NCBI RefSeq assembly: GCF_030818695.1
Contig: NZ_JAUTAR010000001.1
Span: 1,420,501 to 1,484,500 of the forward strand
DNA length: 64,000 bases
Direction of reading: 5' to 3'
Source: Chryseobacterium sp. SORGH_AS_0447
Lineage (GTDB): Bacteria > Bacteroidota > Bacteroidia > Flavobacteriales > Weeksellaceae
This document shows, piece by piece, positions 24,706 through 34,190 of this stretch. The position numbers were made by a program, and so were the translations under genes. The notes beneath the pieces were generated by a model. That model worked only from the letters and a program-made list of their open reading frames with translations, was not told where the DNA came from and searched no databases. Position 1 is the first letter of the stretch, and every line of letters starts with the position of its first letter.

Positions 24706-25092
24706 GTGGAAATTGTAGCAGATCTGCAGGGTACACATAAACAAAAAATGTTGGAACACGATATAAGACCCTGGGGAGAATACTGGGTTTTAGAAGATGC
24801 TGAAACGCATAAAGTAAAGAGAATTCTGGTTAATCCGGGAGGAAGGCTTTCCTTACAATATCATCATCACAGGGCTGAAGTCTGGACTATGGTATCAGGA
24901 ATAGGAACGATCACCATAAATGATGAAATTAAAAATTATAAAGCGAGAGAGGTTGCACAGATCCCTTTAGTAACGCATCACCGTATGGATAACAAAACTA
25001 AGGATCCGGTTATTTTTATAGAAGTACAATACGGAACTTACTTCGGTGAGGACGATATTGTAAGAGTGGAAGATGATTACAACAGAGTATGA
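24706..25092 (+). CDS. Stand-alone cupin, type II mannose-6-phosphate isomerase C-terminal-like
   Basis: 128 residues from a GTG at 24706; an ATG at 24748 would give a 114-residue protein that still contains the whole cupin. It starts RPWGEYWVLEDAETHKVKRI and continues RLSLQYHHHRAEVWTMVSG, with metal-binding histidines and glutamate typical of the isomerase half of bifunctional ManC/AlgA enzymes. Its stop overlaps the manC start by 4 bases (ATGA). The usual two-domain fusion is therefore present here as two genes in reverse order. Likely reaction: fructose-6-P to mannose-6-P. Confidence 0.85.
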   Translation: MEIVADLQGTHKQKMLEHDIRPWGEYWVLEDAETHKVKRILVNPGGRLSLQYHHHRAEVWTMVSGIGTITINDEIKNYKAREVAQIPLVTHHRMDNKTKDPVIFIEVQYGTYFGEDDIVRVEDDYNRV

Positions 25093-26081
25093 AAATATAC
25101 AACGTCATTTTATCGGGAGGGGTAGGAAGCCGTCTTTGGCCTCTTTCCCGTAAGCAACACCCGAAACAGTTTCTGAAATTATTTTCAGGTAAAGCTTTAT
25201 TTGAATTAACGGCGGAACGCAATCAGAAGGTGGTGGATCAAATCATGGTAGTAGGTAATACGGATCATATCGAATGGAGCAAGCAACTGTTAAATGAGAT
25301 TTCCATCCCTAAAACTTTCATCACCGAAACGGCTGCCCGGAATACAGCGGCGGCAATTGCTTTTGCAGCATTGGCGGTTGAACCGGACGATATATTGATT
25401 ATCACACCGTCTGATCACCTGATTCAAAATCAGGATGCTTATGAAAAAGCTATAAGAGAAGCAGTTGAATTAGCTAAGAAAGATTTTCTGGTCACTTTCG
25501 GAATTGTGCCTTCAAAACCGGAAACCGGCTACGGTTATATTGAATATGAAAGTAAGGATGTCCTTTCGTTCAGGGAAAAGCCCAATACGGAAACGGCTCA
25601 GGAATTTTTAGAAAGAGGTACTTTTCTCTGGAATTCAGGGATGTTCTGTTTTAAAGCAGGTGTACTTTTAGACGAGCTAAAAAATTATCAGTCTGAAGTA
25701 TTTGAAAAATGTCATGACGCATGGCAGACCTCGCAAAATAGGTGTTTAAATCTTGAAGCTTCCCTTCAGATTCCTTCTATAAGTATTGATTATGCGGTGA
25801 TGGAAAGATCAAAAAGAATAAAAGTAGTCCCTGCCCATTTCAGATGGAATGATCTGGGATCTTTCGAGTCTTTATACGATTACTTACGTTCTACCGGCCA
25901 TCCTGTAGATGAAAATGGAAATATGGTGATCGGAACGGAAATATTTACCGCTTTTGTAGGATTGAAAGACTCTATTTTGGTTCATACTCCGGATGCCTTA
26001 TTGATCCTTCATAAAGAGAAATCACAGGATGTAAAGAAAGTGTATAACCAGCTTGAAAAATATAAGTCTACCTTAAGATAA
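25089..26081 (+). CDS. manC: Mannose-1-phosphate guanylyltransferase
   Basis: 330 residues: the single nucleotidyltransferase domain without the cupin. The start NVILSGGVGSRLWPLSRKQH followed by PKQF is the pyrophosphorylase signature. FREKPNTETAQEFL and LWNSGMFCFKAGVLL are further conserved blocks. It makes GDP-mannose from mannose-1-P and GTP, the precursor for Gmd and Fcl downstream. It is coupled by a 4-base overlap to the upstream cupin gene. No phosphomannomutase gene is in the window, so mannose-1-P must be supplied from elsewhere. Confidence 0.93.
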   Translation: MKIYNVILSGGVGSRLWPLSRKQHPKQFLKLFSGKALFELTAERNQKVVDQIMVVGNTDHIEWSKQLLNEISIPKTFITETAARNTAAAIAFAALAVEPDDILIITPSDHLIQNQDAYEKAIREAVELAKKDFLVTFGIVPSKPETGYGYIEYESKDVLSFREKPNTETAQEFLERGTFLWNSGMFCFKAGVLLDELKNYQSEVFEKCHDAWQTSQNRCLNLEASLQIPSISIDYAVMERSKRIKVVPAHFRWNDLGSFESLYDYLRSTGHPVDENGNMVIGTEIFTAFVGLKDSILVHTPDALLILHKEKSQDVKKVYNQLEKYKSTLR

Positions 26082-26096
26082 TTAAATCGAAAAAAA

Positions 26097-27053
26097 ATGA
26101 TTTCAAAAGAATCCAAAATATATATTGCAGGACATCGAGGTATGGTAGGATCTGCAATCTGGAGACAGTTAACGGAGAAAGGATATACTCATTTGATTGG
26201 CTTAACCAGTCGTGAACTAGACCTTAAAGATCAAAAAGCAGTAGCCAAGTTTTTTGAAACTGAAAAACCGGATGTGGTGATTGATGCAGCAGCAAAAGTT
26301 GGTGGAATATTGGCTAATAACTCTTATCCTTATCAGTTTTTGATGGAAAATATGCAGATTCAGAATAACCTGATTGATTCTTCACTGAAAAATGATATTG
26401 AAAAATTTATTTTTTTGGGTTCATCCTGTATCTATCCTAAATTGGCACCGCAACCGTTAAAAGAAGAATATTTGCTTACAGATTCTCTGGAACCCACCAA
26501 CGAATGGTACGCCGTAGCTAAAATTACAGGAATCAAAGCAGTTGAATCCATCAGGAAACAGTTTGACAAAGACTATGTTTCCCTGATGCCTACCAACCTG
26601 TATGGCACGCATGATAATTTCGATTTGAATACCTCACATGTGTTACCTGCTATGATCAGAAAATTTCATGAAGCGAAGGAAAACGATCATGCACCTGTAA
26701 CATTGTGGGGATCAGGAACGCCTATGAGAGAATTTCTGTTTGTCGACGATATGGCCGGTTCTGTTATCTTTGCTTTAGAAAATAAACTTCCGGAACATTT
26801 ATATAATGTAGGAACAGGAGTTGATTTAACAATTAAAGATTTAGCAGAACTTATTCAAAAAGTTACCGGGCATACAGGGGAAATTCTGTGGGATTCAGAA
26901 AAACCTGATGGTACTCCGAGAAAATTAATGGATGTATCAAAAATGCACGAATTAGGTTGGAAACATAAAGTAGAACTTGAAGATGGAATTACAAAAACGT
27001 ATCATTGGTTCTTAGACAATATCAACAGCTTTAAGCAGGTAAAAATGTCTTGA
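26097..27053 (+). CDS. fcl: GDP-L-fucose synthase
   Basis: 318 residues. The Rossmann motif [16 protein letters not shown] begins at residue 9. The active site is GSSCIYPK and [14 protein letters not shown] (YxxxK). [19 protein letters not shown] is characteristic of GDP-fucose synthases. It performs 3,5-epimerisation and NADPH-dependent reduction of GDP-4-keto-6-deoxymannose, the product of Gmd encoded next. With manC and gmd it completes GDP-L-fucose synthesis. Confidence 0.95.
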   Translation: MISKESKIYIAGHRGMVGSAIWRQLTEKGYTHLIGLTSRELDLKDQKAVAKFFETEKPDVVIDAAAKVGGILANNSYPYQFLMENMQIQNNLIDSSLKNDIEKFIFLGSSCIYPKLAPQPLKEEYLLTDSLEPTNEWYAVAKITGIKAVESIRKQFDKDYVSLMPTNLYGTHDNFDLNTSHVLPAMIRKFHEAKENDHAPVTLWGSGTPMREFLFVDDMAGSVIFALENKLPEHLYNVGTGVDLTIKDLAELIQKVTGHTGEILWDSEKPDGTPRKLMDVSKMHELGWKHKVELEDGITKTYHWFLDNINSFKQVKMS

Positions 27054-27112
27054 TACATTTGGTATCAAACATCGCCCCATCAATCATCAATTATAAAAGA
27101 TACATCACGAAG

Positions 27113-28186
27113 ATGAAGACAGCATTAATCACAGGAGTTACCGGACAGGACGGTTCATATTTGTCAGAATTATTATTAGAAAAAGGATATAAAGTTCATG
27201 GTATTAAAAGAAGAGCATCTTCGTTCAATACACAGAGAATCGACCATTTATACCAGGATCAGCATGAGCAGAATGTAAACTTTACTTTGCATTATGGGGA
27301 TTTGACGGATTCTATGAACGTCATCAGAATCATTCAGGAAGTACAACCGGATGAAATTTATAATCTGGGAGCAATGTCCCATGTAAAGGTATCGTTTGAT
27401 TCACCGGAATATGTTGCCAATGTTGATGGTATCGGTACTTTAAGAATTCTTGAAGCTGTTCGTATTTTAGGATTGGAAAAAAAGACCAGGATTTATCAGG
27501 CTTCTACCTCTGAACTCTATGGCGGCCTACCGGAAAATAAAAATGAAAAAGGTTTTTATGATGAAAATTCTCCTTTTTATCCACGTTCACCATATGGTGC
27601 TGCAAAAATTTATGGTTTCTGGATTACCAAAAACTACCGTGAGGCTTACGGAATGTTTGCCTGCAACGGTATTCTGTTCAACCACGAATCGCCGAGAAGA
27701 GGGGAAACATTCGTAACCCGTAAAATCACCATGGCTACAGCAGCTATTGCCAAAGGAAAGCAGGAATGTCTGTACTTAGGAAATCTGAATGCATTGCGTG
27801 ACTGGGGACATGCCAAAGACTATGTAGAAGCTATGTGGAGAATCCTTCAGCAGGACAAACCTGAAGATTTCGTCATCGCTATGGGAGAAACTACTTCGGT
27901 AAGAGATTTTGTAAGAATGGCATTTTCTGAAATAGGTGTTGAACTGGCTTTTGAAGGAGAGAATGAATCTGAAGTGGCTAAAGTAGTATCATGCAGCAAT
28001 CCTTTATATCAGTTGGAACTTGGCAAAACTGTAGTTTCCGTAGACCCTGAATATTACAGACCTACAGAAGTAGATCTTTTGATTGGTGATCCTACAAAGT
28101 CTAAAACACAGTTGGGCTGGGTGCCTCAATATGACTTGGCTGGGTTGGTGAGAGAGATGGTGGAGAGTGATTTGAAATTGTATTAG
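27113..28186 (+). CDS. gmd: GDP-mannose 4,6-dehydratase
   Basis: 357 residues from the ATG at 27113, chosen because [20 protein letters not shown] matches the normal start; an upstream in-frame TTG at 27050 would add an unlikely tail and overlap fcl. Conserved parts are the NADP motif [32 protein letters not shown], and [10 protein letters not shown] with catalytic Tyr and Lys. It converts GDP-mannose to GDP-4-keto-6-deoxymannose. Fcl acts on this, though it could also feed a perosamine-type aminotransferase such as the one at 29755. Confidence 0.95.
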   Translation: MKTALITGVTGQDGSYLSELLLEKGYKVHGIKRRASSFNTQRIDHLYQDQHEQNVNFTLHYGDLTDSMNVIRIIQEVQPDEIYNLGAMSHVKVSFDSPEYVANVDGIGTLRILEAVRILGLEKKTRIYQASTSELYGGLPENKNEKGFYDENSPFYPRSPYGAAKIYGFWITKNYREAYGMFACNGILFNHESPRRGETFVTRKITMATAAIAKGKQECLYLGNLNALRDWGHAKDYVEAMWRILQQDKPEDFVIAMGETTSVRDFVRMAFSEIGVELAFEGENESEVAKVVSCSNPLYQLELGKTVVSVDPEYYRPTEVDLLIGDPTKSKTQLGWVPQYDLAGLVREMVESDLKLY

Positions 28187-28321
28187 AAAAAAGATAGAAT
28201 CTTCTTAAGATTTCGTACAAAATATGAATAGATGTTTTTAAGTATGCTTATAAATTTCTTTTTAAAATTTTTAACCTCTATTTTTTGTGTAAAAGTATTA
28301 AACGTAAGTAAATAATTTTAA

Positions 28322-29758
28322 GTGTCATTAAAAGAACAAGCCATTAAGGGAGCTATTTGGACTTACATCCAACAATTTGGCACACAAATAGTAAATTTTG
28401 TCGTTTCAATCTTTTTAGCTCGTATGTTGATACCAGAGGAATTTGGTCTGATAGGTATGATTGCTATTTTTATGGGTATAGGAAATACACTGTTCGATGG
28501 AGGTATGACGAGCTCTCTGATTCGTAGTGATAACTTAGAAAACTCTGATTACTCAACTGTATTTATTTTTAACTTAGTAGTAAGCATAGGTGTATACTGT
28601 ATAGTATTTTTTTCAGCACCTTTGATTGCAGAATTTTATAAACAACCATCTTTAACAAAAATTACACGTTTTTATTGTTTATCTTTTATATTTTCTTCAT
28701 TTGGTTCTGTACAAAATACAATGTTAACAAAAACGATGAATTTTAAAAAACAAGCATTATTAAGTGTGCCAGCAATTGTATTAGGGAGTACCGTAGCATT
28801 AGTGATGGCTAAGCAAGGCTATGGTGTTTGGAGTTTAGTTGGTTTAACATTAGTAAACACTTTTGTATTAAGTTGCTTTTTATGGATTACATCATCTTGG
28901 AAACCAACCCTAGTATTTTCCTTAGTTAAGTTTAAAAAACACTTTAAGTACGGTTATAAACTAACTTTGTCGGGAATCTTGGATATTGTGTTTACAAATA
29001 TATATCAAATTGTGATTGGTCGTTTTTTTACACCTACTACCGTTGGATATTATACAAGAGCTAATCAATTAATGATGATGCCTATTGGTAATATTTCGAC
29101 TGCTTTAAATAAAGTTGCATTTCCCATATTTGCTCAGTTACAGAATGATGAAATGAGATTGCGAGATGCTTATAAAAGAATCATGCTATTAGTTCTATAT
29201 ATAATTAATCCAATAACTGTATTAATGCTTGTTTTGGCTGAACCAATAACAGTTTTACTATTTACCAAAAAATGGTTGCCGATGGTTCCAATATTTCAAG
29301 TAATTTGTTTATCGGGTTTATTGTATCCATTACATCTGTATAATTTGTTAATTTTACAGGTAAAAGGAAGAAGTGATTTGTTTTTAAGACTTGAAATTAT
29401 TAAAAAAGTATTGTTAACCATTATTATTATTATAAGTTTCTATTACGGATTATATGGTCTGCTGTGGGGACAACTATTTTTTTCTATAATTGCTTTGTTT
29501 ATCAATACATATTTTGCAGGTAAAATGATTGGGTATAGTACACAAAACCAATTATTGGATATGTTACCTTTATATATATTGATTACGTTTGTGGGGTCTA
29601 CTATTTATCTAATAGATACTTATATTTTTAATAATTTTACAGATATTATACGTCTTGCATTAAGTTTAGTTAGTGGTCTCACTTTATATGTAGGACTGTC
29701 ATATCTATTTAAAGTATCTTGTTTATCAGAATTAAAAAATATTGTTTTAAGAAAATGA
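28322..29758 (+). CDS. Wzx-like oligosaccharide flippase (MOP/MATE superfamily), first
   Basis: 478 residues from a GTG start. The beginning SLKEQAIKGAIWTYIQQFGT is typical of the Wzx/RfbX/TuaB branch, and about 12 hydrophobic helices can be counted by eye. It moves lipid-linked repeat units across the inner membrane. It opens the A+T-rich variable core of the locus; composition drops noticeably after the gmd stop at 28186. Its stop overlaps the next gene by ATGA. Confidence 0.9.
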   Translation: MSLKEQAIKGAIWTYIQQFGTQIVNFVVSIFLARMLIPEEFGLIGMIAIFMGIGNTLFDGGMTSSLIRSDNLENSDYSTVFIFNLVVSIGVYCIVFFSAPLIAEFYKQPSLTKITRFYCLSFIFSSFGSVQNTMLTKTMNFKKQALLSVPAIVLGSTVALVMAKQGYGVWSLVGLTLVNTFVLSCFLWITSSWKPTLVFSLVKFKKHFKYGYKLTLSGILDIVFTNIYQIVIGRFFTPTTVGYYTRANQLMMMPIGNISTALNKVAFPIFAQLQNDEMRLRDAYKRIMLLVLYIINPITVLMLVLAEPITVLLFTKKWLPMVPIFQVICLSGLLYPLHLYNLLILQVKGRSDLFLRLEIIKKVLLTIIIIISFYYGLYGLLWGQLFFSIIALFINTYFAGKMIGYSTQNQLLDMLPLYILITFVGSTIYLIDTYIFNNFTDIIRLALSLVSGLTLYVGLSYLFKVSCLSELKNIVLRK

Positions 29759-30837
29759 TTCCAGTAACAAAACCTTTTTTACCTCCTATGGAGGAATATA
29801 CCAAACTTTTAGAAGGAGTTTGGAAACGCCAGTGGTTAACAAACATGGGACCGTTAGCTAGTGATTTAGAAATAAGATTAAAAGAATATCTAAATATCAA
29901 TCATTTAATCTTTGTTACAAATGGGACAATTGCATTACAAATGGCAATAAAGGCGTTAGATTTAACCGGTGAAATAATTACGACACCATTTTCATTTGTT
30001 GCTACAACAAGTACTATAGTTTGGGAAGGATGTACTCCAGTATTTGTAGATATTGATAAAGATTCTTTATGTATTGATCCAACAAAAATTGAAGAGGCTA
30101 TTACAGACAAAACGCAAGCTATTTTAGCAACCCATGTATATGGAAATCCATGTGATGTAGATGCTATTGATAAGATTGCTAAAAAATATAACTTAAAAGT
30201 AATTTATGATGGGGCGCATGCTTTTGGAGTGAAAATTAATGGAAAGTCAGTTTTTGAATTTGGTGATATTACAACTTGCTCCTTACATGCAACCAAATTA
30301 TTTCATACTGTTGAAGGAGGCTTCGCTACAACAAATGATCCTGAACTATTAAAAAAAATGGCATCTATAAGAAATTTTGGAATATCAGGTCCAGAATCAT
30401 TTGATAATTTGGGGATTAATGGTAAAAATTCTGAATTTCATGCTGCTATGGGGTTAGTAAATTTAAGACATATTGATTATATCTTAGAGAGAAGAAAAGA
30501 TTTAGCTACTTATTACGACAAGAAATTAATAAACGTCAAAGCTGTAAAGCCTAAATGGAATAATTCTGCTACTGAAAACTACCCTTATTATGTCATACTT
30601 TTGGAGAGTGAAGAATTACTACTGAAAATAAAAAAGGGTTTAGATGATAACGAGATATTCACAAGACGTTATTTTTATCCATCTTTAGCAAATACGTTAC
30701 CATACTTAAAAACTGTAGATTTGCAAGTGACAGATTCTATTGCTAAAAGAGCTTTATGCTTACCATTCTATGTTGATTTAACTGAAGAAGAAATAGATTT
30801 AATAGCTCGTTTAATCTTAAGATATCAAAATAATTAA
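29755..30837 (+). CDS. DegT/DnrJ/EryC1/StrS sugar aminotransferase (VioA-like)
   Basis: 360 residues from the ATG at 29755, which overlaps the flippase stop (ATGA). The segments IPVTKPFLPPMEEYTKLLEG, EIITTPFSFVATTSTIVW and HVYGNPCDVDAIDKIAKKY, plus the PLP-lysine motif LHATKLFHTVEGG, place it in the sugar aminotransferases. They resemble most the group that makes 4-amino-4,6-dideoxy sugars such as VioA. It would aminate a 4-keto-6-deoxy nucleotide sugar for acylation by the GNAT gene at 32498. Whether the sugar is GDP- or dTDP-linked cannot be told. Confidence 0.9.
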   Translation: MIPVTKPFLPPMEEYTKLLEGVWKRQWLTNMGPLASDLEIRLKEYLNINHLIFVTNGTIALQMAIKALDLTGEIITTPFSFVATTSTIVWEGCTPVFVDIDKDSLCIDPTKIEEAITDKTQAILATHVYGNPCDVDAIDKIAKKYNLKVIYDGAHAFGVKINGKSVFEFGDITTCSLHATKLFHTVEGGFATTNDPELLKKMASIRNFGISGPESFDNLGINGKNSEFHAAMGLVNLRHIDYILERRKDLATYYDKKLINVKAVKPKWNNSATENYPYYVILLESEELLLKIKKGLDDNEIFTRRYFYPSLANTLPYLKTVDLQVTDSIAKRALCLPFYVDLTEEEIDLIARLILRYQNN

Positions 30838-30839
30838 AT

Positions 30840-31544
30840 ATGAAAAAAATTGCTATCATGCAACCTTATTTTGTTCCGTATATAGGTTATTTTCAGATGA
30901 TTAAGGCTGTGGATGTGTTTGTTTTTTATGACGATGTAAATTTCATGAAAAGTGGTTGGGTTAATAGAAATAGAGTCTTGGTAAATAATGAGGCAAAATA
31001 TTTGACAGTGCCTTTAATTGGTTCAAGTTCTAACAAATTGATTAACGATATTGAGGTTCGAAAAGATTCAAAAGAATTTTTGAATTTACATAAAATCTTG
31101 TATCAAAACTATTCAAAAGCTCCGTATTTCGAAAATGTTTTGCCAATTATTAATTTAATTTTACAAGATAATCCTGAGACTATTTCACAATTAGCTATTA
31201 AAAGCATAATATCCATTTGTGAATATTTAAAAATTAAGACTCAATTCAAAGTTTCTTCAGTAGATTTTATAAATTCCAAAGGATTAAAAAGAACAGAAAG
31301 ATTACTAGATATCTGTGAAAAATCACAAGCAGATCAGTACATTAATGCTATAGGTGGTGTTGAATTATATGATAAGAAAGATTTTTCAGACAGAAAAATT
31401 ACTTTGAGTTTTATCAAATCTCAATCTATTACTTACAAGCAGTTTAGTAATGACTTTATACCTTGGCTTTCTATTATTGATGTCTTAGTTTTTAATAGTA
31501 TTGAAGAAATTAATGTAATGGTTGATCAATATGAATTAATTTAA
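30840..31544 (+). CDS. WbqC-like family protein
   Basis: 234 residues. The start MKKIAIMQPYFVPYIGYFQM followed by FYDDVNFMKSGWVNRNRVL is diagnostic for the WbqC family of polysaccharide loci. The family is of unproven activity, often beside amino-sugar aminotransferases and acyltransferases. No TM or signal peptide, so cytoplasmic. It lies 2 bases after the DegT gene and is directly followed by another gene, so it is part of the same cassette. Confidence 0.88.
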   Translation: MKKIAIMQPYFVPYIGYFQMIKAVDVFVFYDDVNFMKSGWVNRNRVLVNNEAKYLTVPLIGSSSNKLINDIEVRKDSKEFLNLHKILYQNYSKAPYFENVLPIINLILQDNPETISQLAIKSIISICEYLKIKTQFKVSSVDFINSKGLKRTERLLDICEKSQADQYINAIGGVELYDKKDFSDRKITLSFIKSQSITYKQFSNDFIPWLSIIDVLVFNSIEEINVMVDQYELI

Positions 31545-32507
31545 ATGGGACAAGAAATAGGAGGATATTTTGAATTACAAGTAGATTCTAAAAATAATTA
31601 TTTATATCCAAATTTATTTCACTTAAATTCTGGTAGAAATTGTCTTGAGTATATCTTGACAAAAAGAATGTATTCAAAAGTTTATTTGCCATATTTTACG
31701 TGTGATGCTATTCTTCAACCTATTTTAAAACTGGGTTTAGAATATGAATTTTTTGATGTAAATGATAAATTAGAGGCTATTTTTGATTATTCGAGATTAC
31801 AATTAAATGAAGTGGTTATTTTAACAAATTATTTTGGTTTAAAAGATAAATATATTCAATCCATTTGTGAAAAAATCAAGAATGTTATAGTCGACAATGC
31901 ACAAGCGTTATTTGCCAAACCAATTGATGGTATTGATACATTTTATTCGCCGAGAAAGTTCGTTGGTGTTGCTGATGGAGGAATATTGAGCACTGAATTG
32001 GATTTGAACGATAATTTTGAACAATCAACAAGTTATAACAGAATGTTTCATCTTCTAAAAAGAATTGATCTAAGCGCTCAGGAAGCATATATTGATTTTC
32101 AGAGGGCAGAAAAAATTGTTGGAACTGAAACAATAATGAAAATGTCTAATCTTACTAAAAGAATTTTATACAATATTGATTATAAATCGATAGAGATACG
32201 AAGAATTGAAAACTTTAATTTTTTACATAAACATTTGAAAAGTTCTAATCAATTAGAACTAATCAATTGCAGTGAAGAAGTTCCATTAATATATCCATAT
32301 AAAGTTAAAGAAAGTGTAATAATAAGAGATATTTTGTTAAAAAATAAAATTTTCTGTGCGAAATATTGGCCAAATGTTTTAGAGTGGTGTAACGATAGCC
32401 AAAATTCGTATTTTTTAACTGATGGGATTCTAGCATTACCAATTGATCAAAGGTATAATATTGAAAACATGTTGAAAATCTTAAAGATAATTACAAAGTG
32501 GATATAA
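31545..32507 (+). CDS. Divergent DegT-like PLP protein
   Basis: 320 residues, starting immediately after the WbqC stop. The fold hints are NSGRNCLEYILTKRMYSKVY, VDNAQALFAKPIDGIDTFY and SPRKFVGVADGGILST. The Lys before GVADGG is in the place of the PLP lysine, and DNAQ corresponds to the PLP-ring aspartate. Sequence is otherwise far from ordinary sugar aminotransferases, and shorter than the usual 360-390 residues. It overlaps the GNAT gene by 10 bases. Substrate unknown; it may be an aminotransferase for an unusual sugar or a degenerate helper of the gene at 29755. Confidence 0.6.
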   Translation: MGQEIGGYFELQVDSKNNYLYPNLFHLNSGRNCLEYILTKRMYSKVYLPYFTCDAILQPILKLGLEYEFFDVNDKLEAIFDYSRLQLNEVVILTNYFGLKDKYIQSICEKIKNVIVDNAQALFAKPIDGIDTFYSPRKFVGVADGGILSTELDLNDNFEQSTSYNRMFHLLKRIDLSAQEAYIDFQRAEKIVGTETIMKMSNLTKRILYNIDYKSIEIRRIENFNFLHKHLKSSNQLELINCSEEVPLIYPYKVKESVIIRDILLKNKIFCAKYWPNVLEWCNDSQNSYFLTDGILALPIDQRYNIENMLKILKIITKWI

Positions 32508-32962
32508 TTTCTATTAGAGCTCTAAAAGAGAGTGATGCTTTGACTTCCTACAAATGGAGAAATGATCCTGAAATTTGGAAGTATACAGGATCAAAACCTA
32601 ATTCTATTATAACAGAAGATATTGAGTTAAGTTGGATTAGAAAAGTACTAATTGATGAGACGAGTAGACGATTTGCAATTTTATATAATAATAAATATGT
32701 TGGGAATGTACAGTTAACAGATATAAATTCTATAGATGCAGAATTTCATATATTTATAGGAGAAAAAGAAAATTGGGGGAAAGGTATTTCTAACGAGGCT
32801 ACTAAGCAAATTCTTTTTTATGCAAAAGAAGAATTAAAGTTATCGCGAGTTTATCTAAAAGTTAATAAGAATAATTTAGGTGCTGTAAAATCCTATGAAA
32901 GAAATGGATTTTATCTTGTTCGGAATGAATTAGATACCCTTTTTATGGAAAAGGAATTATAA
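32498..32962 (+). CDS. GNAT-family N-acyltransferase
   Basis: 154 residues from a GTG that overlaps the previous gene. IRALKESDALTSYKWRNDPE is the RimJ/RimL-type beginning, and the acetyl-CoA loop is seen as GEKENWGKGISNEATKQIL. The C-terminus has VNKNNLGAVKSYERNGF. It likely acylates the amino sugar made by the neighbouring aminotransferase, as WecD or FdtC-type enzymes do. Last gene of a tightly packed cassette; a 130-base spacer follows. Confidence 0.82.
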   Translation: MDIISIRALKESDALTSYKWRNDPEIWKYTGSKPNSIITEDIELSWIRKVLIDETSRRFAILYNNKYVGNVQLTDINSIDAEFHIFIGEKENWGKGISNEATKQILFYAKEELKLSRVYLKVNKNNLGAVKSYERNGFYLVRNELDTLFMEKEL

Positions 32963-33092
32963 TATATTGTCACTCAGTCAGTTTATGTAGTTTAATCTTA
33001 AGTGTGTATTTGAAAAGTTAAATTGCTAATATTTTTCTCTTAAATACTTTAAACCTTAATTATTAATACAGATTTTTTAAAAAGTAAAAAAA

Positions 33093-34157
33093 ATGATTTA
33101 TCATATATTACCAGCTCATACATATCATATTACCCCTCAAGTGATTACCAGCATCATAAAAAAAACGCCTAATAATCATTTTTTTATTATATTAGGATCA
33201 TCTGGAAGTAATATTAATTGGACAATATACGATGATTTATTTAATGAATTAAATTATACGCAGAAGGCTTTTTTCAATACGTCTGAAAGTTTTTTTAAGA
33301 ATAACTTAATTAAAAAATCTGCATTTGTTGTAATCCACAGTGATTCTTATAACTGGAAAATTTTTTTCCACAGAAATAATTTTGAAAACGTTCATTGGAT
33401 ATGTTGGGGAAGTGGAGTAGACTTGAGGATAAATTTGAAATCCTTGATAAGTTATTCATTTAAGATTTTATTGTATAGTAGATTAAAAAGTATTATTACA
33501 CTTTCGATAAAAGATAAAGAGAAATTGCAAAAAAAATTTTTTGTAAAAAATGTTCACAATATTCCATACTTTGAAAGTGTCAATGATATATTCAATTTTA
33601 CTGAAGAAAATCTTAGATTAGAATATAGGGATAATGTATCTGTTTTTATAGGGAATAATTCTTCAGCAATATCTACATATCTACCTTTATTGCATACACT
33701 AAAAATTTTTAGGGAGGGCATTCTAATAACAGCAATGTTAAATTATGATTTAGTAAAAAATGATACATATTTTAATTTATTAAAAGCTGGTTCAAATATT
33801 TATGGTTCAAATTTTAATACCGATGAAAAACTTTATCCTTTAAAGGATTTTCCATCATATATAGACAAATGTGATATTTATATATGTTCGGTTGAAGAGC
33901 AGACCGGACTTGGCGCTATCTACGCAGCATTGAAGCTTGGGAAAAAAATTTTTTTAAATGGAAATAATTTTGATTATATAACTTCTCTTGGTTGTAAAGT
34001 TTATCATGTTAATGAGTTACAATCATTAGATATAGATAGCTTTAAAGCGCCATTGAAATTAGAAGAACAATCAAATAACTTTAAAATCATTATGAATGTA
34101 TTAAGTGATGATAAATTAATAGAAAAATGGAATTCATTCTATAAACAATATGATTAA
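33093..34157 (+). CDS. Putative glycosyltransferase resembling WecF (GT56, Fuc4NAc transferase)
   Basis: 354 residues. The order of motifs follows WecF: VHWICWGSGVDLRIN, then SVFIGNNSSAISTYLPLL, then EEQTGLGAIYAALKLGKKI and FLNGNNFDY. The match to E. coli WecF is by motif layout, not high identity. It would transfer a 4-acetamido-4,6-dideoxy sugar to the lipid-linked repeat unit, in keeping with the aminotransferase and GNAT genes just upstream. It is very A+T-rich, like the rest of the variable core. Confidence 0.6.
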   Translation: MIYHILPAHTYHITPQVITSIIKKTPNNHFFIILGSSGSNINWTIYDDLFNELNYTQKAFFNTSESFFKNNLIKKSAFVVIHSDSYNWKIFFHRNNFENVHWICWGSGVDLRINLKSLISYSFKILLYSRLKSIITLSIKDKEKLQKKFFVKNVHNIPYFESVNDIFNFTEENLRLEYRDNVSVFIGNNSSAISTYLPLLHTLKIFREGILITAMLNYDLVKNDTYFNLLKAGSNIYGSNFNTDEKLYPLKDFPSYIDKCDIYICSVEEQTGLGAIYAALKLGKKIFLNGNNFDYITSLGCKVYHVNELQSLDIDSFKAPLKLEEQSNNFKIIMNVLSDDKLIEKWNSFYKQYD

Positions 34158-34190
34158 ATAGTTTTATAGTTGATTAAATCGTGTAGTAAT

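Noticed and set aside
27050..27112. Longer gmd protein from the TTG at 27050
   Set aside because: The extra 21 residues precede the canonical start [14 protein letters not shown] and overlap fcl; the ATG at 27113 is preferred.
28187..28321. Possible JUMPStart/ops-like antitermination element before the flippase
   Set aside because: No GGCGGTAG or similar conserved word is present; only A+T-rich sequence.
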